A stretch of 9,290 bases of DNA from Lachnospiraceae bacterium (GCA_016282215.1 JAEEKC010000156.1:1-9290), one strand, 5' to 3'; counted from the stretch's first letter, positions 1 to 5,460 are shown. A program made the numbers and translations. Notes: generated from the sequence alone by a model not told the origin.

Positions 1-1371
1 GAAATGTTTGCAGCCATGAAAGAGATCGTAACACCGGAAGAGATGGAAAAAGCTGTCTTCACAGATGAGAAACAGGTTCGTGAAGAGAATATCCGTCAGG
101 TGACCGCGAAACTTGAAGAGGCATTTGCCGATAAGGAAGAGTGGCTTGCAGTTCTCGGAGAAGCTGTTTATCAGTATCAGAAAAAAACCGTTCGCAAGAT
201 GATCTTAAAAGACCACAAGCGTCCGGACGGCCGCGAGATCAACCAGATCAGACCGCTGGCTGCAGAAGTGGATATCATTCCGAGAGTTCACGGCTCCGCA
301 ATGTTTACCAGAGGACAGACACAGATCTGCAACATCACAACCTTAGCACCGCTTTCCGAGATGCAGAAGGTTGACGGCCTTGATGAGAATATCACAAGCA
401 AGAGATACATTCATCATTATAATTTCCCGTCCTATTCCGTAGGTGAGACCAAGGTTTCCAGAGGACCGGGAAGAAGAGAGATCGGTCACGGCGCACTGGC
501 AGAGAGAGCGCTTTTGCCGGTACTTCCTTCCACAGAGGAATTCCCTTATGCGATCCGTACCGTATCCGAGACCTTTGAGTCCAACGGCTCCACTTCCATG
601 GCTTCCACCTGTGCATCCTGTATGTCCCTGATGGCTGCAGGCGTGCCGATCAAGAAGATGGTAGCCGGTATTTCCTGCGGTCTGGTAACCGGTGATACCG
701 ATGATGATTACATCGTACTGACCGATATCCAGGGCCTTGAGGATTTCTTCGGCGATATGGACTTTAAGGTAACCGGTACCACGGAAGGTATCACGGCGAT
801 CCAGATGGATATCAAGATCCATGGTCTGACCAGACCGATCGTAGAAGAAGCGATCCGCCGCACCAGAGAAGCAAGACTTTTCATCATGGATACCTGTATG
901 AAGCCTGCCATCGCAGAGCCTCGTAAGGAAGTCGGCAAATATGCACCGAAGATCATCCAGATCCAGATCGATCCTGATAAGATCGGTGATGTTGTGGGCC
1001 AGCGCGGCAAGACCATCAACGAGATCATTGCACGCACCGGCGTGAAGATCGATATCACGGATGAAGGCGCTGTTGACATCTGCGGCAACGACGCAAAGGC
1101 TATGCAGGATGCCATCGGCATGATCCAGATGATCGTTTCTGAGTTTGAAGAAGGCAAGAAGTACACCGGTAAGGTCGTATCCATCAAAGAGTTTGGCGCA
1201 TTCCTTGAGTTTGCACCGGGCAAGGAAGGCATGGTTCACATTTCCAAGATTGCAAAAGAGCGCATCAATCATGTAGAAGACGTATTGACACTCGGCGATG
1301 TTGTTGATGTAGTATGCCTTGGCAAGGACAAGATGGGACGCATCAGCTTCTCCATTAAGGATTGCAAATAA
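1..1371 (+). CDS. pnp: Polynucleotide phosphorylase, C-terminal part (5' end outside window)
   Basis: Phosphorolytic 3'-to-5' exoribonuclease of cytosolic RNA decay, releasing nucleoside diphosphates from RNA and phosphate. The frame is open from base 1, so the first ATG at 4 is an internal Met. About 456 residues are present, against roughly 700 for the whole family protein. Seen in order: the end of the linker helical domain; the second RNase PH-like core, beginning at the PDGRE motif (about 226-240); the phosphate-binding SNGSTSMAS motif (from 580); and the GLEDFFGDMDF segment with two Asp codons at 742 and 760, six residues apart like the catalytic pair of E. coli PNPase. A KH domain follows (about 952-1140, GQRG loop at 997-1008), then an S1 RNA-binding domain (about 1153-1368) with FGAFLEF and GMVHIS motifs. 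No key motif is missing. It ends in TAA; no terminator is visible before the next gene 42 bases on, so read-through is likely. Identification is secure. Confidence 0.97.
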   Translation, partial: EMFAAMKEIVTPEEMEKAVFTDEKQVREENIRQVTAKLEEAFADKEEWLAVLGEAVYQYQKKTVRKMILKDHKRPDGREINQIRPLAAEVDIIPRVHGSAMFTRGQTQICNITTLAPLSEMQKVDGLDENITSKRYIHHYNFPSYSVGETKVSRGPGRREIGHGALAERALLPVLPSTEEFPYAIRTVSETFESNGSTSMASTCASCMSLMAAGVPIKKMVAGISCGLVTGDTDDDYIVLTDIQGLEDFFGDMDFKVTGTTEGITAIQMDIKIHGLTRPIVEEAIRRTREARLFIMDTCMKPAIAEPRKEVGKYAPKIIQIQIDPDKIGDVVGQRGKTINEIIARTGVKIDITDEGAVDICGNDAKAMQDAIGMIQMIVSEFEEGKKYTGKVVSIKEFGAFLEFAPGKEGMVHISKIAKERINHVEDVLTLGDVVDVVCLGKDKMGRISFSIKDCK

Positions 1372-1413
1372 AAATTCAACATCATCAGAACTGAATTCAG
1401 GGAGAATGAAGAC

Positions 1414-2235
1414 ATGGGATTTTTACTGAATTTACTGGGCGGTGTCAAGAAAAGCGAATATGAAGAAAAGGTTGAAGAGCTGAATGCTGCGAAACGCGAC
1501 CATGAGGCGGAGCTGGCCAAGATGAAAAAGCTCTATGCTGAACAGATCGATGAGATCCAGGCTGCGTTTCGCAATAAAACAGCTTCGCTGAAGCTGGAGT
1601 TTGAAACCTATAAGAAACAGAATAATGCGGATGACATCAATGCTGCGCATGAAGCGGAACTGGCCAAGATGAAAAAGCTTTATGCGGAGCAGATCGATGA
1701 AATCCAGGCTGCTTTTAAGAACCGCAACCAGTCACTGCAGTCAGAGATTGATAAGTACAAAGAAGAAAACAGCGGATATGAAGAAAAAATGCAGGAGCGC
1801 GATGCCGAGCTTTTAAAGATGAAGAATCTTTATGCAGAGCAGATCGATGAACTGCAGACTGCATTCCGTGATAAAAATGCACAGGTGAAGGCTGAGTTTT
1901 CCGTTCAGGAACAGGACAGAATGGACAGACTGCAGGCTGCGCATGAGGCGGAAATGAGCAAGATGAAAGGCATTTATGATGAAATGCTGGTAGAGATCCA
2001 GAATGCCCATGAGGATCATCATAAGATGCTGCGCGAAAAACTCCGTCAGGCGAATGAACAGATTGCGGAACTTTCGAGAAGAAGCTGTGAACAGGAAACA
2101 GAGCTTGAAAAGATGAGCAAACTCTATGATGAACAGCTTGCGGAAGTACAGACTGCATTCCGCGAAAAAAATGAAGGGCTTGAGAAACAGATCGAAACAC
2201 TGAAACAACAGATCCTGAGTATGCTTGAGACCTGA
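1414..2235 (+). CDS. Unrecognised coiled-coil protein of five ~49-residue repeats
   Basis: I do not recognise a family. The 273-residue product has no proline or tryptophan, one cysteine (Cys225) and very few glycines, so one long alpha-helical coiled coil is expected. Residues 1-10 (MGFLLNLLGG) form a short hydrophobic cap, too short for a membrane span or standard signal peptide. From residue 30 the chain is five repeats starting near residues 30, 79, 129, 177 and 227, each with a core close to HEAELAKMKKLYAEQ followed by IDEIQAAF. Spacings of 49, 50, 48 and 50 residues are about seven heptads. Repeats 1 and 2 are identical over 23 residues; repeat 4 is the most diverged; repeat 5 is capped by QIETLKQQI. 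The start is supported by AGGGAG at 1399-1404, nine bases before the ATG. The gene lies 42 bases after pnp and probably receives its transcript. The next gene encodes a shorter relative. A structural or scaffold role is inference; assignments such as SMC-like or myosin-like would only reflect coiled-coil composition. Confidence 0.88.
   Translation: MGFLLNLLGGVKKSEYEEKVEELNAAKRDHEAELAKMKKLYAEQIDEIQAAFRNKTASLKLEFETYKKQNNADDINAAHEAELAKMKKLYAEQIDEIQAAFKNRNQSLQSEIDKYKEENSGYEEKMQERDAELLKMKNLYAEQIDELQTAFRDKNAQVKAEFSVQEQDRMDRLQAAHEAEMSKMKGIYDEMLVEIQNAHEDHHKMLREKLRQANEQIAELSRRSCEQETELEKMSKLYDEQLAEVQTAFREKNEGLEKQIETLKQQILSMLET
1501..2232 (+). repeat. Five in-frame tandem repeats of ~147 bases
   Basis: Repeat units begin at about 1501, 1648, 1798, 1942 and 2092. 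Units 1 and 2 encode an identical 23-residue core, yet 7 of those 23 codons differ, all synonymously (for example GAG/GAA, CTC/CTT, GCT/GCG). Unit 3 keeps most of the core, with RDAELLKMKNLYAEQ. Unit 4 keeps the HEAE start and KMK but departs later. Unit 5 is QETELEKMSKLYDEQ. The duplications are therefore old and the repeat is conserved at protein level. The short end-to-end array does not resemble a CRISPR, which would have nucleotide-identical repeats and unrelated spacers. Confidence 0.88.
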
Positions 2236-2253
2236 GATCATAGTTTGTTGCTA

Positions 2254-2282
2254 TTCACAGCCCAGCATACCATTGTTATACA
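2254..2282 (+). promoter_or_regulatory. Possible upstream sigma-A-type promoter of the second coiled-coil gene
   Basis: TTCACA (2254-2259, 5 of 6 to TTGACA) is followed after 17 bases by TATACA (2277-2282, 4 of 6 to TATAAT), with the extended -10 dinucleotide TG at 2274-2275. It lies upstream of a better promoter and could form a tandem pair with it. It is weaker because of the poor last -10 bases. Confidence 0.4.
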
Positions 2283-2298
2283 AATTACCGCGTTAATA

Positions 2299-2327
2299 GT
2301 GACATTTTGCGGAGATTATGGTATGAT
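2299..2327 (+). promoter_or_regulatory. Sigma-A-type promoter of the second coiled-coil gene
   Basis: GTGACA (2299-2304, 5 of 6) and TATGAT (2322-2327, 5 of 6) are separated by exactly 17 bases, with an extended -10 TG at 2319-2320. Transcription would start near 2334, giving a leader of about 70 bases before the ATG at 2403. This indicates that the second coiled-coil gene can be expressed independently of pnp. An 8-base inverted pair (CATACCAT at 2266-2273, ATGGTATG at 2318-2325) overlaps the -10 box but could be chance. Confidence 0.7.
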
Positions 2328-2344
2328 GAATCCTGTGTGACGCG

Positions 2345-2387
2345 CAAAAACAGAAAGAAGTGTGTTTTTGATACATAATCATATGAT
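2345..2387 (+). promoter_or_regulatory. Leader inverted repeats upstream of the second coiled-coil gene
   Basis: CAAAAACA (2345-2352) and TGTTTTTG (2363-2370) are perfect complements around a 10-base loop, a weak AT-rich hairpin in the predicted 5' leader. A 10-base palindrome ATCATATGAT (2378-2387) sits just before the ribosome binding site AGGGGAGAG (2389-2397). Either could bind a regulator or affect translation. No known riboswitch is recognised. Confidence 0.4.
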
Positions 2388-2402
2388 CAGGGGAGAGAAA
2401 CA

Positions 2403-3125
2403 ATGAGAGAAGATGAGATGATGAAAGCTGACGAAGTGAAAGATACGGTTTTAAATACTGTTGAGCAGGCAAGTGCCGAGGTCAGTGAAACGGCCGTCGT
2501 TTCTTCTGCTGCGCAGGCGGTAGAGGCCATGAAACAGCAGACGGAAAGCCTCAGAGAAGCAGCCGCAGCATCGGATGCGGTTGAGAAGGAAGGTTCTTCT
2601 GTTATCAGCATTTCCGATCAATGGAAAGATATCCTGGCAGGACTGCAGCAGGAACTTGAGGACCAGATCGAGAAGGCTGATCAGGACAGCAAAGCTGCTG
2701 TTCAGGCTGAGAAGGACAAAGCTGCATCAGCCATCGAAAAAGAGACCGCTGCCATCAAAGAGCAGATGGAAAAAGATCATGCCGATGAGATCGCGAAGCT
2801 GAAAGAAGAAAAGGACAGCGAGATTGAACGCCTGACCAAGGAAAACGAAGAGCTGAAGGCTATGCTTGAGAAAGAAAAAGAAGAGATCCGCAAGCAGGTT
2901 GAACAGGAGAACTCTGAACTGATCAAGAGTCAGTATGAACAGCAGATCGACAGTATTCAGACAGCAAACCGTGAAAAACTGGCTGCCATGCGCAGGGAGA
3001 TGGATGGATATAAAGAGCAGATCGAAACATTGATGCTGCATATTGATGATCCGTTTGTGTTACAGGAGATTCAGAGCGGAATCCCCGCCCAGGCGCCGAA
3101 GGCAGATGAGGCACCTGCCGAATAA
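2403..3125 (+). CDS. Unrecognised acidic coiled-coil protein sharing the neighbour's repeat
   Basis: I do not recognise a family. The 240-residue product is rich in Glu, Lys, Ala and Gln and free of proline until residue 217. Residues 1-65 are Ala/Glu/Val-rich and probably helical. Residues 66-90 contain the only tryptophan, in SDQWKDILAGLQQEL. Residues 85-210 are a highly charged coiled coil with heptad patterns such as EIAKLKEEKDSEIERL. Residues 171-210 match the repeat of the preceding gene: from Tyr178, 14 of 29 residues equal repeat 1 of that protein without gaps (YEQQIDSIQTANREK against YAEQIDEIQAAFRNK), and both proteins reach a QIETL motif near the end. After the coiled coil comes a distinct tail, HIDDPFVLQEIQSGIP, then a disordered Ala/Pro/Glu end. 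No signal peptide or membrane segment is seen. AGGGGAGAG at 2389-2397 supports the start; Met6 and Met7 are less well placed. Its own promoter precedes it and a terminator follows. A partner role with the neighbour is inferred. Confidence 0.87.
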   Translation: MREDEMMKADEVKDTVLNTVEQASAEVSETAVVSSAAQAVEAMKQQTESLREAAAASDAVEKEGSSVISISDQWKDILAGLQQELEDQIEKADQDSKAAVQAEKDKAASAIEKETAAIKEQMEKDHADEIAKLKEEKDSEIERLTKENEELKAMLEKEKEEIRKQVEQENSELIKSQYEQQIDSIQTANREKLAAMRREMDGYKEQIETLMLHIDDPFVLQEIQSGIPAQAPKADEAPAE

Positions 3126-3150
3126 TTCAAATGTCGGATATCGAAAATGA

Positions 3151-3181
3151 GCGAATGAGTGATGATATCATGATCATTCGC
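3151..3181. repeat. Imperfect 31-base palindrome after the second coiled-coil gene
   Basis: Arms GCGAATGA (3151-3158) and TCATTCGC (3174-3181) are perfect complements. Inside lies the 10-base palindrome ATGATATCAT (3162-3171), off-centre by one base because of a 3-against-2 internal loop. It could be a hairpin in the 3' untranslated RNA, for example one that stabilises the mRNA end, or a protein-binding site. There is no T-tract, so it is not itself a terminator. Confidence 0.5.
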
Positions 3182-3188
3182 GCATGGA

Positions 3189-3223
3189 ACGCAAAACTCT
3201 GCCGGGCAGGCAGAGTTTTGCGT
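3189..3223 (+). terminator. Rho-independent terminator hairpin, possibly bidirectional
   Basis: A perfect 15-base-pair stem (3189-3203 with 3209-3223) encloses the 5-base loop GGGCA. The GC-rich core CTCTGCC/GGCAGAG is flanked by AAAA before and TTTT after, the usual layout of a terminator that can work in both directions. The T run is only four bases and lies within the full stem, so efficiency is uncertain. It ends the transcript of the second coiled-coil gene 64 bases after its stop. Confidence 0.75.
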
Positions 3224-3228
3224 ATAAT
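3223..3228 (+). promoter_or_regulatory. Perfect -10 box (TATAAT) upstream of metA
   Basis: TATAAT begins at the last paired base of the terminator stem, 25 bases before the metA start, predicting a leader under 20 bases. At 16-18 base spacing no -35 match is seen, because those positions fall in the terminator loop and stem, and TG is one base too far upstream for an extended -10. An activator-dependent or weak promoter, or chance, are all possible. No S-box or T-box leader fits in the 128-base gap. Confidence 0.35.
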
Positions 3229-3240
3229 CACGAATCAATA

Positions 3241-3256
3241 AGAGGGTAAGAAATTG
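3241..3256 (+). promoter_or_regulatory. Ribosome binding site and TTG start of metA
   Basis: AGAGGG (3241-3246) lies seven bases before TTG at 3254. The TTG start is chosen because it gives the canonical MetA beginning MPIKI and puts the catalytic residues at the family's standard numbers (Cys142, His235, Glu237). The next in-frame ATG, at residue 23, would remove a conserved part of the enzyme. Confidence 0.8.
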
Positions 3257-4180
3257 CCGATCAAGATACAGAATGACCTGCCGGTCAAAACAATACTGGA
3301 AAACGAAAACATCTTTGTCATGGATGAAAAAAGGGCGATGAGCCAGGATATCAGACCACTCAAGATCTGTATTCTGAATCTGATGCCCCTGAAAGAAGAT
3401 ACAGAACTGCAGCTTCTTCGCTGCCTTTCCAACACACCGCTTCAGGTGGATGTGGAATTCATGAAGACAGGATCCCACGTTTCACAAAATACTTCCGCTA
3501 ACCATCTGAATCGTTTTTATTCTACTTTCAAAGAACTTCGGTCAAATACCTATGATGGTCTGATCATCACCGGCGCGCCGGTGGAGCTGATGGAATTTGA
3601 AGAAGTGGATTACTGGGATGAACTGTGTGAGATCATGGAATGGTCGATCTATAATGTGACTTCGACATTTCATATCTGCTGGGGAGCACAGGCGGGGCTG
3701 TATTATCATTTCGGCCTGCCGAAGGTAAATATCGGACATAAATTATCGGGGGTCTATAAGCATAAGGTCATGAACCGGAAGATCCCGCTTGTCCGCGGAT
3801 TTGATGATTATTTCATGGCGCCTCACAGCAGGTATACCGATGTGCCCGGGGAAAAGATCCATGCGGTAAAAGAGCTGACGGTTTTGGCGGAATCCGAAGA
3901 AGCCGGCGTACTTTTATGCATGACGGAAGGCGGCAAGCAGATCTTTGTTACCGGACATCTGGAATATGACAGGCTGACACTGAAAAACGAGTACGAGCGT
4001 GATCTGAAAAAAGGGATCAACCCGTCGGTGCCTGAGCATTATTTTCCAAACAATGATCCGACGCAGAAACCGCATCTGCAGTGGCGCAGCCACAGCAACA
4101 ACCTGTATACGAACTGGCTGAACTATTATGTATATCAGTCAACGCCTTATGAGCTTTCAGCGATCCGTAAGGATCATTGA
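3254..4180 (+). CDS. metA: Homoserine O-acetyltransferase (MetA family)
   Basis: Cytosolic enzyme that acylates the hydroxyl of L-homoserine, the committed step of methionine synthesis. The 308-residue length is normal for MetA, a glutamine-amidotransferase-like fold unrelated to alpha/beta-hydrolase MetX. The acyl-accepting cysteine is Cys142 in HICWGAQAG; His235 and Glu237 sit in VTGHLEYD; Lys163 is in GHKLSGV and Ser192 in PHSRY. Residue 111 is Glu (TGAPVELMEFEEVDYW). In characterised MetA proteins Glu at 111 goes with acetyl-CoA use, as in Bacillus cereus, while Gly goes with succinyl-CoA, as in E. coli. Acetyl transfer is therefore preferred here although automated annotation often says succinyltransferase. 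The frame is complete from the TTG start to TGA. It is probably a single-gene unit: a terminator precedes it and 83 bases separate it from the next gene. No sulfhydrylase or other methionine gene is nearby, and no SAM riboswitch is visible. Family assignment is secure; acyl specificity is inferred from one diagnostic residue. Confidence 0.95.
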   Translation: MPIKIQNDLPVKTILENENIFVMDEKRAMSQDIRPLKICILNLMPLKEDTELQLLRCLSNTPLQVDVEFMKTGSHVSQNTSANHLNRFYSTFKELRSNTYDGLIITGAPVELMEFEEVDYWDELCEIMEWSIYNVTSTFHICWGAQAGLYYHFGLPKVNIGHKLSGVYKHKVMNRKIPLVRGFDDYFMAPHSRYTDVPGEKIHAVKELTVLAESEEAGVLLCMTEGGKQIFVTGHLEYDRLTLKNEYERDLKKGINPSVPEHYFPNNDPTQKPHLQWRSHSNNLYTNWLNYYVYQSTPYELSAIRKDH

Positions 4181-4201
4181 TTTTTATTTTATGAATTTAA
4201 T

Positions 4202-4229
4202 GGTAAAGTTCAGATTAAAATACTTTACC
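4202..4229. promoter_or_regulatory. 8-bp inverted repeat upstream of the GH5 gene, possible operator
   Basis: GGTAAAGT (4202-4209) and ACTTTACC (4222-4229) are perfect complements around a 12-base AT-rich spacer, in the 83-base gap before the glycosidase gene. Half-sites lie 20 bases apart centre to centre, about two helical turns, which suits a dimeric DNA-binding protein; an RNA hairpin is the alternative. There is no T-tract, so it does not look like the metA terminator. No convincing promoter is seen here; the best, TTCAGA (4209-4214) with TAAACT (4232-4237), is weak. Confidence 0.45.
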
Positions 4230-4263
4230 GATAAACTACTGATAAATCAGGGAGGAGAAAGGT

Positions 4264-5316
4264 ATGAGCGAAGACGTGAAACTGAGGACGATGGAGGGGT
4301 TTACCAAGGGTGTCAATCTGGGTGGCTGGATCTCACAGTTTGATAAGTATGACAAAGAGCATTTTGATACTTTTATCACAAAGAAAGACATTGATTATAT
4401 TGCAAGTCTGGGCTTTGATCACGTCAGGGTGCCGGTTGATTATGTGCTGTTTGAAGAAGAAGACGGTACGCCGAAGGAGGATGGTTTCCATTATCTGGAT
4501 AACTGCCGCGCCTGGTGCGCGGAGAACAACCTGAAAATGCTGATGGATCTGCATGAGTGCTATGGTTATTCTTTTGATCCGCTCAAGGATGTAGACCGGG
4601 AAAAATTCTTTTATGATGATGCACTGCAGGCGCGCTTTTTAAATCTTTGGAAGAGGATCGCTGAGCATTTCAAGGCTTACCAGGATCAGATGGCATTTGA
4701 GCCGCTGAATGAAGTTGTCCTCATGGAAGTGGCAGAAGCCTGGAATAAGGTGGCGGCTGAGTATATCAAAACCGTCCGTGCCATCTGTCCCGATATTTAT
4801 CTGGTGATCGGCGGCGTATGCTACAGCAACGTACAGAGCGTTCCTCTGCTCGATCTTCCCATGGATGACAAGGTGGTTTATAATTTCCATTGCTATGAGC
4901 CTTTCATTTTTACCCATCAGGGCGCTTACTGGGTAGAAAATATGCCCTCTGATTTCAGAACAACCTATCCGAAGACGCTGGCTGAATACAGAAGAGACGG
5001 CGCTGATCTGGCTGAAAATCTCGCAGGTGCGATCTTTAAGGAAGGCATCGGTGAGATCGGAGATCCCTTCTTTGAGGATATCTTTGCACCGGCCATCGAG
5101 AAGGCAGCAAAAGACAATGCCTGCCTGTACTGCGGGGAATACGGCGCCATTGATATCGCCGATCCCGAATCCAGACTGAACTGGATGCGTGATATCCATA
5201 AGGCGTTCCATCGCCATAATATCGGTTTTGCGCTCTGGAATTATAAAGAGAAGGATTTCGGCCTTGTGGATGAATCTTTTGCAAAGGTTGCAGACAGGTT
5301 TATCGAGATCCTGTGA
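4264..5316 (+). CDS. Intracellular glycoside hydrolase family 5 enzyme
   Basis: A retaining beta-glycosidase with a TIM-barrel fold; GH5 enzymes cut beta-glucans, mannans or related glycosides, and the substrate cannot be read from sequence. The eight residues usually invariant in GH5 are all visible in the 350-residue protein: Arg55 (HVRVPVDY), His97 (MDLHE), Asn149 and acid/base Glu150 (EPLNEV), His209 and Tyr211 (NFHCYEP), nucleophile Glu292 (YCGEYGA) and Trp325 (ALWNYKEKDFG). The N terminus (TKGVNLGGWISQFD) is the typical first barrel strand. The protein starts directly in the catalytic domain, with no signal peptide, carbohydrate-binding module, dockerin or anchor, so it should act in the cytosol on imported oligosaccharides or glycosides. 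The start follows a strong GGAGGAG at 4251-4257. It stands alone, between metA and a strong terminator, with an inverted repeat upstream that may be an operator. No transporter or sugar regulator is adjacent. Activity is probably beta-glucosidase or exo-beta-glucanase-like, but this is inference. Confidence 0.93.
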   Translation: MSEDVKLRTMEGFTKGVNLGGWISQFDKYDKEHFDTFITKKDIDYIASLGFDHVRVPVDYVLFEEEDGTPKEDGFHYLDNCRAWCAENNLKMLMDLHECYGYSFDPLKDVDREKFFYDDALQARFLNLWKRIAEHFKAYQDQMAFEPLNEVVLMEVAEAWNKVAAEYIKTVRAICPDIYLVIGGVCYSNVQSVPLLDLPMDDKVVYNFHCYEPFIFTHQGAYWVENMPSDFRTTYPKTLAEYRRDGADLAENLAGAIFKEGIGEIGDPFFEDIFAPAIEKAAKDNACLYCGEYGAIDIADPESRLNWMRDIHKAFHRHNIGFALWNYKEKDFGLVDESFAKVADRFIEIL

Positions 5317-5341
5317 TGACCCGGAAAATATACGGAAATAC

Positions 5342-5378
5342 GGCGGTTGCGAAAAAGCTTTTTCGCAGCCGTTTTTTT
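5342..5378 (+). terminator. Rho-independent terminator after the GH5 gene
   Basis: The 20-base perfect palindrome at 5348-5367 (TGCGAAAAAG with its complement) is extended outward by a G-U pair and three G-C pairs (5344-5346 with 5369-5371), then followed by seven T (5372-5378). It lies 26 bases after the glycosidase stop codon and separates this gene from the asp23-like operon. Confidence 0.92.
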
Positions 5379-5425
5379 CTGATATCCGTTTCCTTGAGAA
5401 ATGATGAGAAGATTTGCTGTGGATG

Positions 5426-5454
5426 TTGAAAAATCAGGGGTTATGTAGTATATT
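5426..5454 (+). promoter_or_regulatory. Sigma-A-type promoter of the asp23-fakA-recG operon
   Basis: TTGAAA (5426-5431, 5 of 6 to TTGACA) and TATATT (5449-5454, 5 of 6 to TATAAT) are separated by exactly 17 bases. Transcription would start near 5461, about 100 bases before the asp23-like start. It sits directly downstream of the strong terminator, as expected for a new transcription unit. Confidence 0.78.
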
Positions 5455-5460
5455 AAAGTA

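Noticed and set aside
343..1272. Long minus-strand open frame (309 residues) inside pnp
   Set aside because: It lies antisense to a clearly identified, conserved pnp frame; its composition is that of a codon shadow (His/Asp/Cys-rich) and no family motif is visible.
1285..1313. Internal promoter near the end of pnp (perfect TTGACA at 1285-1290)
   Set aside because: The -10 candidate TGTAGT is poor, and the hexamer is explained by the coding sequence of the S1 domain; read-through from pnp is simpler.
1501..2232. CRISPR-like or satellite DNA array
   Set aside because: Repeats are in-frame, diverge synonymously, and have no unrelated spacers; they are protein repeats.
2266..2325. Inverted pair CATACCAT / ATGGTATG around the promoter as a stand-alone operator
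   Set aside because: The halves are 44 bases apart, and an 8-base complement within such a gap is not rare; kept only as a note with the promoter.
3131..3241. Small + strand open frame of 36 codons between the second coiled-coil gene and metA
   Set aside because: It has no ribosome binding site and runs through both the palindrome and the terminator hairpin, whose symmetry explains the sequence.
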